Source: JAYZQT01 sp036136335 (GTDB taxonomy: Bacteria; Pseudomonadota; Alphaproteobacteria; MPNO01; UBA830). Taken from it: 52,289 nucleotides of DNA. Every line of letters begins with the position of its first letter. Position 1 is the stretch's first letter. Position numbers and translations under genes: made by a program. Under the pieces are notes generated by a model. The model was given only the letters and a program-made list of their open reading frames with translations, searched no databases and had not been told where the DNA came from. Below, in pieces: positions 34,082-41,903 of this stretch. The stretch covers positions 1-52,289 of the forward strand of contig JAYZQT010000063.1 in NCBI GenBank assembly GCA_036136335.1, given 5' to 3'.

Positions 34082-34975
34082 ATGACTTTCAAAACAGTTG
34101 GTATCCTGAGCCCCGGCGATATGGGTGAAGGTGTTGGCGGTTCGATCAGGGGTCAGGGTTTCGAGGTGATTACAGTGCTCGCCGGACGAAGTGAGGAAAC
34201 GCGGATGAGGGCACAGCGAGCGGGCTTTCGAGAAGTTGCAGACCTTAAAACCCTGGTTGTCGAGGCTGACCTTCTTCTTTCCATCATGCCCCCTGAACGT
34301 GCCGAGGCAGTGGCGGAAGAGGTTATTTCAGCCATGCGAGAAACCGGTTACGTGCTTACCTATGCAGACATGAATGCTATTGCACCGGATACCGCAAAAC
34401 GAATTGCCAAAAAGTTGAGTGCGGCAGACGCCACCTTCATCGATGGCGGTATTATCGGTTGGGCCCCATTCAAATCATCGGCTGACACGAGACTTTACGT
34501 TTCTGGCCCTGCCGCCCATTTGATGAACCCACTTGATGGTAACGGGAAACGTGTTATCCAGCTTGGCGATGAAATAGGCCGGGCATCTGCGGTAAAGATG
34601 GTCTATGCATCGGTTACGAAGGGAACGGATTCGTTGTTAACCGCTGCTTACACTGTAGCAGAAGCGCTTGGTATCTGCGATGTGATGGAGGTGGAGTGGG
34701 CAGCCAGCCAGCCAGATGCATTTGCTCGGATGGGCCGCCGGATTCCGGCGCTACCTGCAGATGCAGGTCGATGGATCGGGGAAATGGAGCAAATTGCCGA
34801 GACTTACGCCTCCGTCGGTGTAACGCCCAACTACCATAAAGGTGCTGCTGAAATCTATCGTCTGCTTGACAAAACCCCCTTTGCCTCCGAGAGCCGCGAA
34901 ACATTTGATAAAACGCGGACGGTCCGGGAGAGCGTTAAGGTCTATGTTCAGCATCTATCCAAACCTATAACATAA
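34082..34975 (+). CDS. NAD(P)-binding 6-phosphogluconate dehydrogenase-like protein with DUF1932
   Basis: Protein of 297 residues with an N-terminal Rossmann domain of the 6-phosphogluconate / 3-hydroxyisobutyrate dehydrogenase type (KTVGILSPGDMGEGVGGSIR, then ADLLLSIMPPERAEAVAEEV) and a C-terminal DUF1932 domain (AVKMVYASVTKGTDSLLTAA). The dehydrogenase-type centre FIDGGIIGWAPFKS is present. A GGAG 8 bases before the ATG at 34082 fixes the start. Family members are annotated as phosphogluconate dehydrogenase-like oxidoreductases of unknown substrate. A DUF1491 gene follows in the same direction. Confidence 0.86.
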   Translation: MTFKTVGILSPGDMGEGVGGSIRGQGFEVITVLAGRSEETRMRAQRAGFREVADLKTLVVEADLLLSIMPPERAEAVAEEVISAMRETGYVLTYADMNAIAPDTAKRIAKKLSAADATFIDGGIIGWAPFKSSADTRLYVSGPAAHLMNPLDGNGKRVIQLGDEIGRASAVKMVYASVTKGTDSLLTAAYTVAEALGICDVMEVEWAASQPDAFARMGRRIPALPADAGRWIGEMEQIAETYASVGVTPNYHKGAAEIYRLLDKTPFASESRETFDKTRTVRESVKVYVQHLSKPIT

Positions 34976-35020
34976 AATGGGGGGAGGGACGGTGTTTGTA
35001 CGGAGCTTGTCCCCACCACT

Positions 35021-35380
35021 TTGGCCGTCTGGACCCGGCACTTGACGGGCCCCCGCCTCAAAACCGATCTCTGGGTTCAAGCCCAGATACGGGTCTGTGA
35101 TATAGCGTCCATACCGGCGGTAGTTGCCCGTCGTGGCGACGGTGATTCTGGTCAGGTAGTGATCAGGAATAACCTGCTTGATGGTACTTACGAAGTGTTT
35201 ACAAGGACGATTTCACTCGATGGCACAGCAGCCTGGAGAAGAGCAAATGGCCCAGTACCAGTTGATGGCGAGGCGGCGGATTTGATTATTGTTCGCGAGG
35301 CTAATATTGATCCCGATGTCTGGGTGGTTGAAATCGAAGATCCTGATGGAAAATACGAATTGGACGGGCCCGTTGTCTGA
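35021..35380 (+). CDS. DUF1491 family protein
   Basis: A short cytoplasmic protein (about 119 residues, or 112 from a TTG at 35042) characteristic of alphaproteobacteria. The family core is RLKTDLWVQAQIRVCDIASI, VVARRGDGDSGQVVIRNNLL, then GTAAWRRANGPVPVDG and the C-terminal REANIDPDVWVVEIEDPDG. No ATG or GTG start precedes the core in frame, so the start is probably a TTG, and I see no strong ribosome-binding site. It ends 17 bases from the 3' end of the convergent aldehyde dehydrogenase. Function unknown. Confidence 0.78.
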   Translation: MAVWTRHLTGPRLKTDLWVQAQIRVCDIASIPAVVARRGDGDSGQVVIRNNLLDGTYEVFTRTISLDGTAAWRRANGPVPVDGEAADLIIVREANIDPDVWVVEIEDPDGKYELDGPVV

Positions 35381-35396
35381 GGCGATGAACAAGGAA

Positions 35397-36854
35397 TTAC
35401 CCGGGGCCCGCATCCGATGGTAATGCGAGACTGTCGGTCCGCAGTACTATCACCTTGTCAACGGTCATCTGGTTTAGTGTATGAGGCACGCCGTTGGTCC
35501 CAAGCCCCGACTGACGCAGTCCAGCATATGGCATCCAGCCAGTCCGGAACGCTGTATGGTCGTTGATCATGACGGCAGACGCTTCGAGACCCGTACTTAT
35601 TTCCATTGCGCGTTCGATGTCGCGGGTGAAGATGGCGGCTTGGAACGCGGTGGGTAGTGAATTTGCGCGGGCCAGTGCGTCCTTTACATCAAACCAGGGA
35701 TCAATACAAACTACAGGACCAAAAACCTCCTCCGTCATTAGCCGGCAGTTCTGTGGAGGATTGAAGATCACAGTTGGTGTGTAGATTGTGTCCGTTAGTT
35801 TTTCTCCACCGGTCAACAGCTGTCCACCACCTTCGACGGCCTCTGTTACCCATTCGTGGATTCGATCGGTTTCTTCCGGTCTTATTAGCGGACCCACGTC
35901 GGTCTCTTCAGATAGTGGATTACCAAGGTGCAGCCCTGCAGCCTTCATCGCTAACTGGGTAGCAAACCGGGTCGCTATCTTGGTGTGGACAAATATCCGC
36001 TGAACTGAACCGCAGATCTGTCCGGCGTGATAAAAGCACCCTTTCAGAAGGGCCTCACGCACCTCATAGATATCTGAATCACCTAACACTATTACTGGCG
36101 CCACGCCTCCATGCTCTAGTGTACAGCGGGTGCCGGGTGCCAGTTTTGAGCGGAGCATCCAACCTATACTGGCGCTACCAATAAACGTTAAAAATCCCAC
36201 CCGGTAATCTGTTGCCAGTTTTTCCGTGAGGTTGTCATCGGAAGTTACAATTGTTTGTGCCCATTCCCTCGGTAATCCCGCTTCATAGAGTAATTTTACA
36301 AACGTCAGCGCGGACAGCGGCGTTTCCGGTGCCGGTCTGATGATCACAGGGCAACCTGCAGCGACTGCCGGTATGACCTGGTGAACAATAAGGTCTAGCG
36401 GATGACTGAACGCGCAGACTGCAACGACAACGCCGATCGGTTCCTTTTGCGTGAAAGCCATCCGTCGGTCTGAAGCGGATGTAAGGCTCATGGGAACGGA
36501 TTCGCCTGAATTATTTCTGAGAGCGGCGATCCCTGCTTTCACGCTGTCTATCGCATGCGTGACTTCAGCACGTGTATCTTTTGTCGGTTTACCGCCTTCC
36601 CGCACGGCGGTCTCGATCAAATCAAGGAAATGTTGTTCCATCAACGTCGCAACCCCTTCAAGGATTGCAAGACGCTGGAATTCAGGCGGCCATCCCGGTC
36701 TGTCTCGATAGAGTGCATATGCGCGCGTCAACGCTTTTTCTACGTCCGTCTGGTTGTTCTCGATAACTGTTTCGACAGCCGATAAGTCGAACGGATTGAC
36801 AACCGTTAACTTTGACGTGGATGCTGCGGCTGTAGGGAGGTTTGAATTCGGCAT
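35397..36854 (-). CDS. Aldehyde dehydrogenase family protein with altered oxyanion residues
   Basis: NAD(P)-dependent aldehyde dehydrogenase superfamily, 485 residues from the ATG at 36854. The catalytic cysteine is present (Cys281 in YHAGQICGSVQRI) and the general base is Glu247 in TLEHGGVAP. However, the usual PFNHPLN segment with the catalytic Asn reads CAFSHPLDL, with Ser150 in its place, and the conserved cofactor Lys of VIIKPA is Arg173 (VIIRPAPETP). The C terminus MNDHTAFRTGWMPYAGLRQS followed by GLGTNGVPHTLNQMTVDKVI resembles the sulfoacetaldehyde/phenylacetaldehyde and glyceraldehyde-3-phosphate-like branches. It is divergent from the CCG Fe-S gene across 250 bases and convergent with DUF1491. 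The substitutions may change cofactor or product. Confidence 0.88.
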   Translation of the reverse strand: MPNSNLPTAAASTSKLTVVNPFDLSAVETVIENNQTDVEKALTRAYALYRDRPGWPPEFQRLAILEGVATLMEQHFLDLIETAVREGGKPTKDTRAEVTHAIDSVKAGIAALRNNSGESVPMSLTSASDRRMAFTQKEPIGVVVAVCAFSHPLDLIVHQVIPAVAAGCPVIIRPAPETPLSALTFVKLLYEAGLPREWAQTIVTSDDNLTEKLATDYRVGFLTFIGSASIGWMLRSKLAPGTRCTLEHGGVAPVIVLGDSDIYEVREALLKGCFYHAGQICGSVQRIFVHTKIATRFATQLAMKAAGLHLGNPLSEETDVGPLIRPEETDRIHEWVTEAVEGGGQLLTGGEKLTDTIYTPTVIFNPPQNCRLMTEEVFGPVVCIDPWFDVKDALARANSLPTAFQAAIFTRDIERAMEISTGLEASAVMINDHTAFRTGWMPYAGLRQSGLGTNGVPHTLNQMTVDKVIVLRTDSLALPSDAGPG

Positions 36855-37009
36855 AAAGATATGACAATACGTAAATGAAGCAGTTGGCTGTCGTGTACAG
36901 ACCGTCGTTTTGAGCACACGGTATGTTTATCGGACCCATGGTTAACGGATTTTAACGTATTTCGCGAGGCCCGTGTGTCTCTTAGAAAAGTCCGAAACCA
37001 TATCTGAGG

Positions 37010-37065
37010 GCAAACTTTGAAAATGCTCGGCAACGGAGCCGTTGACCGGGACGTTCCAAGTTTGC
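37010..37065 (+). promoter_or_regulatory. Structured leader upstream of the CCG Fe-S gene
   Basis: Outer arms GCAAACTT (37010-37017) and AAGTTTGC (37058-37065) are perfect complements. They enclose an inner hairpin at 37028-37048, CGGCAACG-GAGC-CGTTGaCCG with a single bulged A. This nested structure ends 39 bases before the GTG start at 37105 and could fold as DNA cruciform or RNA leader. No known riboswitch consensus is recognised. Confidence 0.35.
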
Positions 37066-37104
37066 TGAAAAAACGCTATCATTATAGAAAATTGGGAGGA
37101 TGGC

Positions 37105-38061
37105 GTGGCTGGATTTGATTACAGCAAATATTTCGGCCCGATAGAGCCCCTGGCTGATGCAATCAGAAATGAAGATCGGCGGTGCTGGGAAAACGGGACC
37201 GGGAGAACAAAAACTTCCCACGACTATGTTCTGTATCTTGGCTGCAATGTATTGCGCACTGTGGCGCTCGCGGAGACAATTACGGCAATCCTAACAGAGA
37301 TGGGCGTCAAATATGTTGCACTGGGGGGGCCTTCCGCCTGTTGCGGTATCATTCACCATTCCAATAGTGACATCGAAGTTTCTAAAACATTGACAAAGCA
37401 GACACTGACCAAGTTTGAATCCTTCAAGCCAAAGGCGGTGCTAACCTATTGCCCGTCCTGTCATGCCCATATGGACTACGCCCTGTCTGCAACAGACCTG
37501 CAACTGGGTGTACCCTATCTGCATGTGACTGAATTTATTGTTGAAAACCTAGCTCGGTTAAAGTTCCGAAAAAAGGTTCAAAAACGGGTGGTGTTCCATG
37601 GTCACGGTGACGACCATCAGGCGCGTCGGGACGCAAGGTTTGCTCAGGCATTATTATCCGCGATACCGGGATTGGAGGTTATAGACGCCACTGGAGCCCC
37701 TGTATGGGGGCACGATTGCGGTAATCTGCAGATTGGACTTGTTGGCCCGGAAAAACACAGGAACCTGGTGAACGAACTGTTTAAATTTGCTCAAAGTGAG
37801 AAGGCTGATGCGGTCGCAGTACTTTATCACTCCTGTTACCGAAACCTCTGTCCCGCGGAGACAACTCACGGTGTGCGCATCGTGCATTATACGAGCCTGA
37901 TTGCGGAATCTCTTGGCTTGCCCAAACACGACGAAGCATACAAGCGCCTTCAGAAAGAGGGTGATCCAGAGGCTGCCTTTCGAGAGCTGGCGCCTGTGGC
38001 GGAGCGAAGGGGGTTAAGTCAAAAGAGGTTGAAACGGTCGCTTGATCTGCATTTCGGATAA
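37105..38061 (+). CDS. (Fe-S)-binding protein with CCG (heterodisulfide reductase-type) domains
   Basis: Protein of 318 residues with two CCG-type halves, the fold used by heterodisulfide reductase B, GlpC, LutA and glycolate oxidase GlcF. The first half keeps the cysteine pattern (VLYLGCNVLR, GGPSACCGIIHH, LTYCPSCHAHM), enough to bind a [4Fe-4S]-type or non-cubane cluster. The second half is degenerate: the leading Cys region reads FHGHGDDHQARR, rich in His and Asp, the CCG is reduced to GHDCGN, and SCYRNLC remains. GTG 37105 follows GGGAGGA. No ferredoxin, flavoprotein or hydrogenase partner is encoded beside it, although an aldehyde dehydrogenase is divergent and a flavoprotein fusion is convergent. 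Role unknown, probably electron transfer. Confidence 0.85.
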   Translation: MAGFDYSKYFGPIEPLADAIRNEDRRCWENGTGRTKTSHDYVLYLGCNVLRTVALAETITAILTEMGVKYVALGGPSACCGIIHHSNSDIEVSKTLTKQTLTKFESFKPKAVLTYCPSCHAHMDYALSATDLQLGVPYLHVTEFIVENLARLKFRKKVQKRVVFHGHGDDHQARRDARFAQALLSAIPGLEVIDATGAPVWGHDCGNLQIGLVGPEKHRNLVNELFKFAQSEKADAVAVLYHSCYRNLCPAETTHGVRIVHYTSLIAESLGLPKHDEAYKRLQKEGDPEAAFRELAPVAERRGLSQKRLKRSLDLHFG

Positions 38062-38123
38062 AATAATGTACCCTCCCCGCTGATCCCGTCCCGGCCAACC
38101 TTTATGTTGCGAATATGGAACCT

Positions 38124-40466
38124 TCAACGGTGCTTTGTGGGCTTTATGCGATGGCGCGATGGCGCCGTGGCCTGCTTCAGGGTGCTGGCTTCTTCTTTTT
38201 CACGCTGCGCGATCCTGAGCGCCTGTTCCTTGGCGGGGCCGTATTGAATTGGCCATCTTTGTGAGACATGTCCGTACCAGGCGGCAGCGTCGAGCGTGAA
38301 GTGAGGATTGGTGAGGTGTGGCCTCGCAAGAGCAATCAGATCTGCTCGCCCTGCCGCAACGATTGTATTGGCCTGATCGGCCGTTGTTATGTTGCCTACC
38401 GCGATGGTCGGAATCTGTGCTTCGTTGCGGATCTGTTCGGAGAAGGGCGTCTGAAACATCCTACCATAGACAGGCTTTGCATCCGGGGTCGTTTGGCCTG
38501 CTGAAACATTTATGATGTCGCACCCGTGGTTTTTCAGAATCAATGCAATTTCCACGGCATCCTTACCGTTTATGCCATTTTCGTTCAACCAGTCGGTGGC
38601 TGAGAGCCGCACCGAGATGGGCCTGCCGTCGGGCCAAGCATCTCGCACCGCGTCGAAAATCTCCAGTGGAAACCGAAGTCGATTTTCCAGATCGCCGCCA
38701 TATTTGTCAGCCCGGCGATTTGCTATTGGCGTGATAAAGGTTGAGAGCAGATAACCGTGCGCCATGTGAAGCTCTATCATGTCTGCGCCGGCCTCAGCCG
38801 CTTTATGGGTAGCCAATACAAACTCGTTTCGCACCTGTTTCATATCTTCGCGGGTCATTTCTCGAGGAACATGCATGCCCTCTGCATGGGGTAGCGGGGA
38901 GGGCGCTATAACCTCCCAGTTCCCGTTTTCCAACGGTACATCCATGCCTTCCCACCCCACCCTGGTCGATCCTTTGCGCCCGGCATGACCAATCTGCAAA
39001 CAGAATTTTCCATCAGAGTTTGAGTGAATAAAACCGATTATGCGTTTCCAGGCCTCCGCCTGTTCATCTGTGTATAGACCTCCGCATCCGGGAGTGATGC
39101 GGGCATTTTCTGACACGCAGGTCATCTCGGAGAAAAGTAATCCTGCGCCCCCCAGGGCCATCGATCCCAAATGAACAAGGTGAAAGTCGCCTGGCACACC
39201 TTCCACCGAAGAATACATATCCATCGGTGAAACCACGATACGATTTGTGAGAACAACATCCCTCAGCTGAAAGGGGGTAAACATTGGTGGTGGATCTTTG
39301 TCCGGCAGTTTGAGGCCTGTTCGGCGAACCTCATTTGAGAACCAGCTGTCAATCTGTTTGATGAATGCGGGGTCGCGCACTCGCAGGTTTTCATATGTCA
39401 CCTGTTTCGACCGGGACAGCATCGAAAACGCGGCTTGAAGTGGTTCCATATGCCAATATCGGTGGGGTTCTTCCGTCCAGATTACGGACACATCAGCGGC
39501 GTGCTGGGTCTTTTCCACTTCCTCTCGGCGAATTTTCTCAAAGTGCTCCTGTCCATCCTGAATTGAAGAAGTTTCGTCCAAAGCATCAACGAGGGCTATT
39601 GCATCTTCCATGGCAAGTTTTGTGCCAGATCCAATCGAATAATGCGCCGTATGCAGCGCATCGCCGATCAGGGTGTATCGATCATAGGACCAGTTTTTGC
39701 ACCTTATGGTTGGGAACTGTCGCCACTTGGATTTGTTTGGGATCAGTTTGTGTTTACCCCCTTCCAGCTGAGTGGCCCAAAGTCGCTGCATATATGAAAC
39801 AAGGCCCTCCTCGGTAAGATTTCCAACCGTCGACTCTGCACTTTTCCAGGTCCGCTCAGGTGCTTCTATAATCCAGGTGCTCATCCCGGCTTTGTACTGA
39901 TAAGCTCCGAGCACCCAGATCCCGTGCATATCCTCAGTGAAATCAAATGTAAAAGCGTCATAGGGTACGGTGGTCCCAAGCCAGCAGAAACGGTTTTTAT
40001 GCCAATTAACCATGGGGCTAAATTTGGAACTGAAGCTCTCGCGGACGATGCTGTTGATGCCGTCGGCACCCACCACTAAATCGGCAGAGACATTGGACAG
40101 ATTTGAAATTTCGTTCGAATAGTTGATTTTAACGCCGACGTTCTCACAACGATTTTGCAAAATTTGCAGGAGTTCAATGCGACCGCACCCGCAAAATCCG
40201 TGGCCGGATGAACGGACAGTTTGCCCATGAAAGATGAAATCAATTTCATCCCAGTAAGCGAACTGGCTGGTGATTGCCTCATAGCTTTCCGGATCACGTG
40301 TTAGAAAATTATCCAGTGTTTCATCTGAAAATACCACGCCGAAGCCGAAGGTGTCTGCCGGGGTATTGCGCTCATAGACCACAATCTCATTCGATGGCCA
40401 CTTTTTTTTCGCAAGGAGGGCAAAATACAGGCCGCCGGGTCCGCCCCCAATTACCGCAATTTTCAT
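38124..40466 (-). CDS. Bifunctional aryl-CoA monooxygenase / OYE-like reductase fusion (anthraniloyl-CoA monooxygenase type)
   Basis: Fusion of 780 residues. Residues about 1-380 form a class A FAD monooxygenase (IAVIGGGPGGLYFALLAKKK, YTLIGDALHTAHYSIGSGTK). Residues about 395-750 form an old yellow enzyme domain (VLTNRIVVSPMDMYSSVEG, LQIGHAGRKGS, HGYLLSTFITPIANRRADKY). This plan matches 2-aminobenzoyl-CoA monooxygenase/reductase and salicylyl-CoA 5-hydroxylase, which hydroxylate an aryl-CoA ring and then reduce it. In the OYE half the Cys usual in YqjM-type SPMCMYS is Asp. The divergent neighbour is a PaaK-like CoA ligase, 64 bases away around a perfect dyad, so the pair could activate and then dearomatise one aromatic acid. 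Anthranilate or salicylate are candidates; neither is proven. Confidence 0.9.
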   Translation of the reverse strand: MKIAVIGGGPGGLYFALLAKKKWPSNEIVVYERNTPADTFGFGVVFSDETLDNFLTRDPESYEAITSQFAYWDEIDFIFHGQTVRSSGHGFCGCGRIELLQILQNRCENVGVKINYSNEISNLSNVSADLVVGADGINSIVRESFSSKFSPMVNWHKNRFCWLGTTVPYDAFTFDFTEDMHGIWVLGAYQYKAGMSTWIIEAPERTWKSAESTVGNLTEEGLVSYMQRLWATQLEGGKHKLIPNKSKWRQFPTIRCKNWSYDRYTLIGDALHTAHYSIGSGTKLAMEDAIALVDALDETSSIQDGQEHFEKIRREEVEKTQHAADVSVIWTEEPHRYWHMEPLQAAFSMLSRSKQVTYENLRVRDPAFIKQIDSWFSNEVRRTGLKLPDKDPPPMFTPFQLRDVVLTNRIVVSPMDMYSSVEGVPGDFHLVHLGSMALGGAGLLFSEMTCVSENARITPGCGGLYTDEQAEAWKRIIGFIHSNSDGKFCLQIGHAGRKGSTRVGWEGMDVPLENGNWEVIAPSPLPHAEGMHVPREMTREDMKQVRNEFVLATHKAAEAGADMIELHMAHGYLLSTFITPIANRRADKYGGDLENRLRFPLEIFDAVRDAWPDGRPISVRLSATDWLNENGINGKDAVEIALILKNHGCDIINVSAGQTTPDAKPVYGRMFQTPFSEQIRNEAQIPTIAVGNITTADQANTIVAAGRADLIALARPHLTNPHFTLDAAAWYGHVSQRWPIQYGPAKEQALRIAQREKEEASTLKQATAPSRHRIKPTKHR

Positions 40467-40493
40467 TCTGGTCCAATTTGCTATCTCAAATCA

Positions 40494-40513
40494 TAAGCGC
40501 GATCATGCGCTTA
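40494..40513. promoter_or_regulatory. Perfect dyad TAAGCGC-N6-GCGCTTA in divergent promoter
   Basis: Arms TAAGCGC (40494-40500) and GCGCTTA (40507-40513) flank a 6-base spacer in the 64-base region between the fusion monooxygenase start (40466, leftward) and the CoA ligase start (40531, rightward). The length and central placement fit a shared operator for a TetR- or MarR-like repressor. No such gene is in the window. Confidence 0.45.
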
Positions 40514-40530
40514 AAAAGAGAACCAGTAAA

Positions 40531-41823
40531 ATGCTGCTACAGTTGCCGAGATCTCGGAAAGAGATTCTTAAAATTCAGAGCGAGCGAAAGAAGGTTGCTT
40601 TTGATCGGGCAAAACAGGCCAAATGGTATAGGGGTAAGCTGGACGATATAGATCGGAACCGACTGGATTGTCCTGAAGTCTGGCAGAAGATTCCGATTGT
40701 TGACAAAAGTGTGCTGAGACAACTAACCCATCGCGAGTTTCTGGATCAGTTCTGCATCGCTCCAAGAGAAAATATTGCAGAATATTGGCGCTCCGGGGGG
40801 ACTACGGGAACACCTGTGTTTTATCCGCGAACGTTTAGGGATGTGGAATATGGGCTGATTACATGGGGCAGGTCTTTCCCGGCCATGAACATTGGGCCAG
40901 GTGATCTGTGTCACATATCGTTCCCAATCGGTGTGCATCCGGCCGGTCAGATCTGGGCGAGGTCAGCCCATCTATTCGGTGTCGGAATGGCGTGGGTTGG
41001 ATCGGGAAACTCCGTACCCTCGGGACAGCAGCTCGACTTAATCCAAGTACTGGAACCCACCGTGTTAATCGCGATGCCCAGCTTCGCGCTTCACTTAGCC
41101 AATTTGGCAGCCGAAAGAAATATTGATCTAATAAATTCGAGTGTGAGCAAAATTATCTGTTCCGCGGAACCACTTTCGGATGCTAAACGCGCAAAGTTGG
41201 CCCGCACCTGGGGAGCAGAAGTCTTCAACGTTTTTGGGATGAGTGAGGCAGGACTCATGGGGGCGGAAGGCAGCGCCCACGATGGAATGCATATCTGGTC
41301 TGATATGTTTTTTATCGAGGTAGTAGATCCAGATACAGGTGAGTCGCTATCGCCCGGCACGGAAGGTCACCTGTGTCAGACACCACTTTGGACCGGCCAT
41401 GCCACACCATTTTTACGATGGAATGCTGGAGATATTGTTCGATATGAGGAGATGGGAAAAAGCGCCGGGCAGTTCGCTGACCTCTTTCCAATGATTCAAC
41501 ACGCGAACCGTACGACCGGGTTTTTTAAGATTCGTGGTGTAAACGTAAATCACGCGGAATTCGAGGACTTTATTTTTGGAAACGAATCCATCAATGATTT
41601 TCAGGCCGTTCTCGTTACCGATGACGATGATCTGGAAACTCTGCTTGTTCGTTGCGAGGTGCGTCCAGGTGAAGATCAAAACACGGTTTCTGTGTCTCTA
41701 ATACAAAGGATTAAACGGCACTTCGAAATTACACCACGTGTTGAAGCGTTGCCGGTCGGCACTTTAGCTCGGGACTTCGAGTCTTCTATCAAGGCACCAC
41801 GTTTCGTTGATGAAAGGACCTGA
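40531..41823 (+). CDS. Phenylacetate-CoA ligase-like (PaaK family) acid-CoA ligase
   Basis: Adenylate-forming ligase of the PaaK family, 430 residues. The N terminus MLLQLPRSRKEILKIQSERK is family-like, the P-loop is YWRSGGTTGTPVFYPRT at about residues 85-101, the adenine-binding motif is EVFNVFGMSEAGLMGAEGS, and the hinge region TTGFFKIRGVNVNHAEFEDF leads to the C-terminal ACT-like domain. PaaK-type ligases activate phenylacetate and similar aromatic acids. It is divergent from the aryl-CoA monooxygenase/reductase fusion, which strongly suggests that it supplies the CoA thioester for that enzyme. The ATG at 40531 has no strong ribosome-binding site. The acid is unknown; benzoate, 2-aminobenzoate and salicylate are options. 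Confidence 0.9.
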   Translation: MLLQLPRSRKEILKIQSERKKVAFDRAKQAKWYRGKLDDIDRNRLDCPEVWQKIPIVDKSVLRQLTHREFLDQFCIAPRENIAEYWRSGGTTGTPVFYPRTFRDVEYGLITWGRSFPAMNIGPGDLCHISFPIGVHPAGQIWARSAHLFGVGMAWVGSGNSVPSGQQLDLIQVLEPTVLIAMPSFALHLANLAAERNIDLINSSVSKIICSAEPLSDAKRAKLARTWGAEVFNVFGMSEAGLMGAEGSAHDGMHIWSDMFFIEVVDPDTGESLSPGTEGHLCQTPLWTGHATPFLRWNAGDIVRYEEMGKSAGQFADLFPMIQHANRTTGFFKIRGVNVNHAEFEDFIFGNESINDFQAVLVTDDDDLETLLVRCEVRPGEDQNTVSVSLIQRIKRHFEITPRVEALPVGTLARDFESSIKAPRFVDERT

Positions 41824-41903
41824 AATTGTGTGTCCCACCAGCGATTTCCCCGCGATGAAAAATGCTCTAAGCTGCAGTCGAGTTTGAGGAGCTTTTGATT
41901 GTT

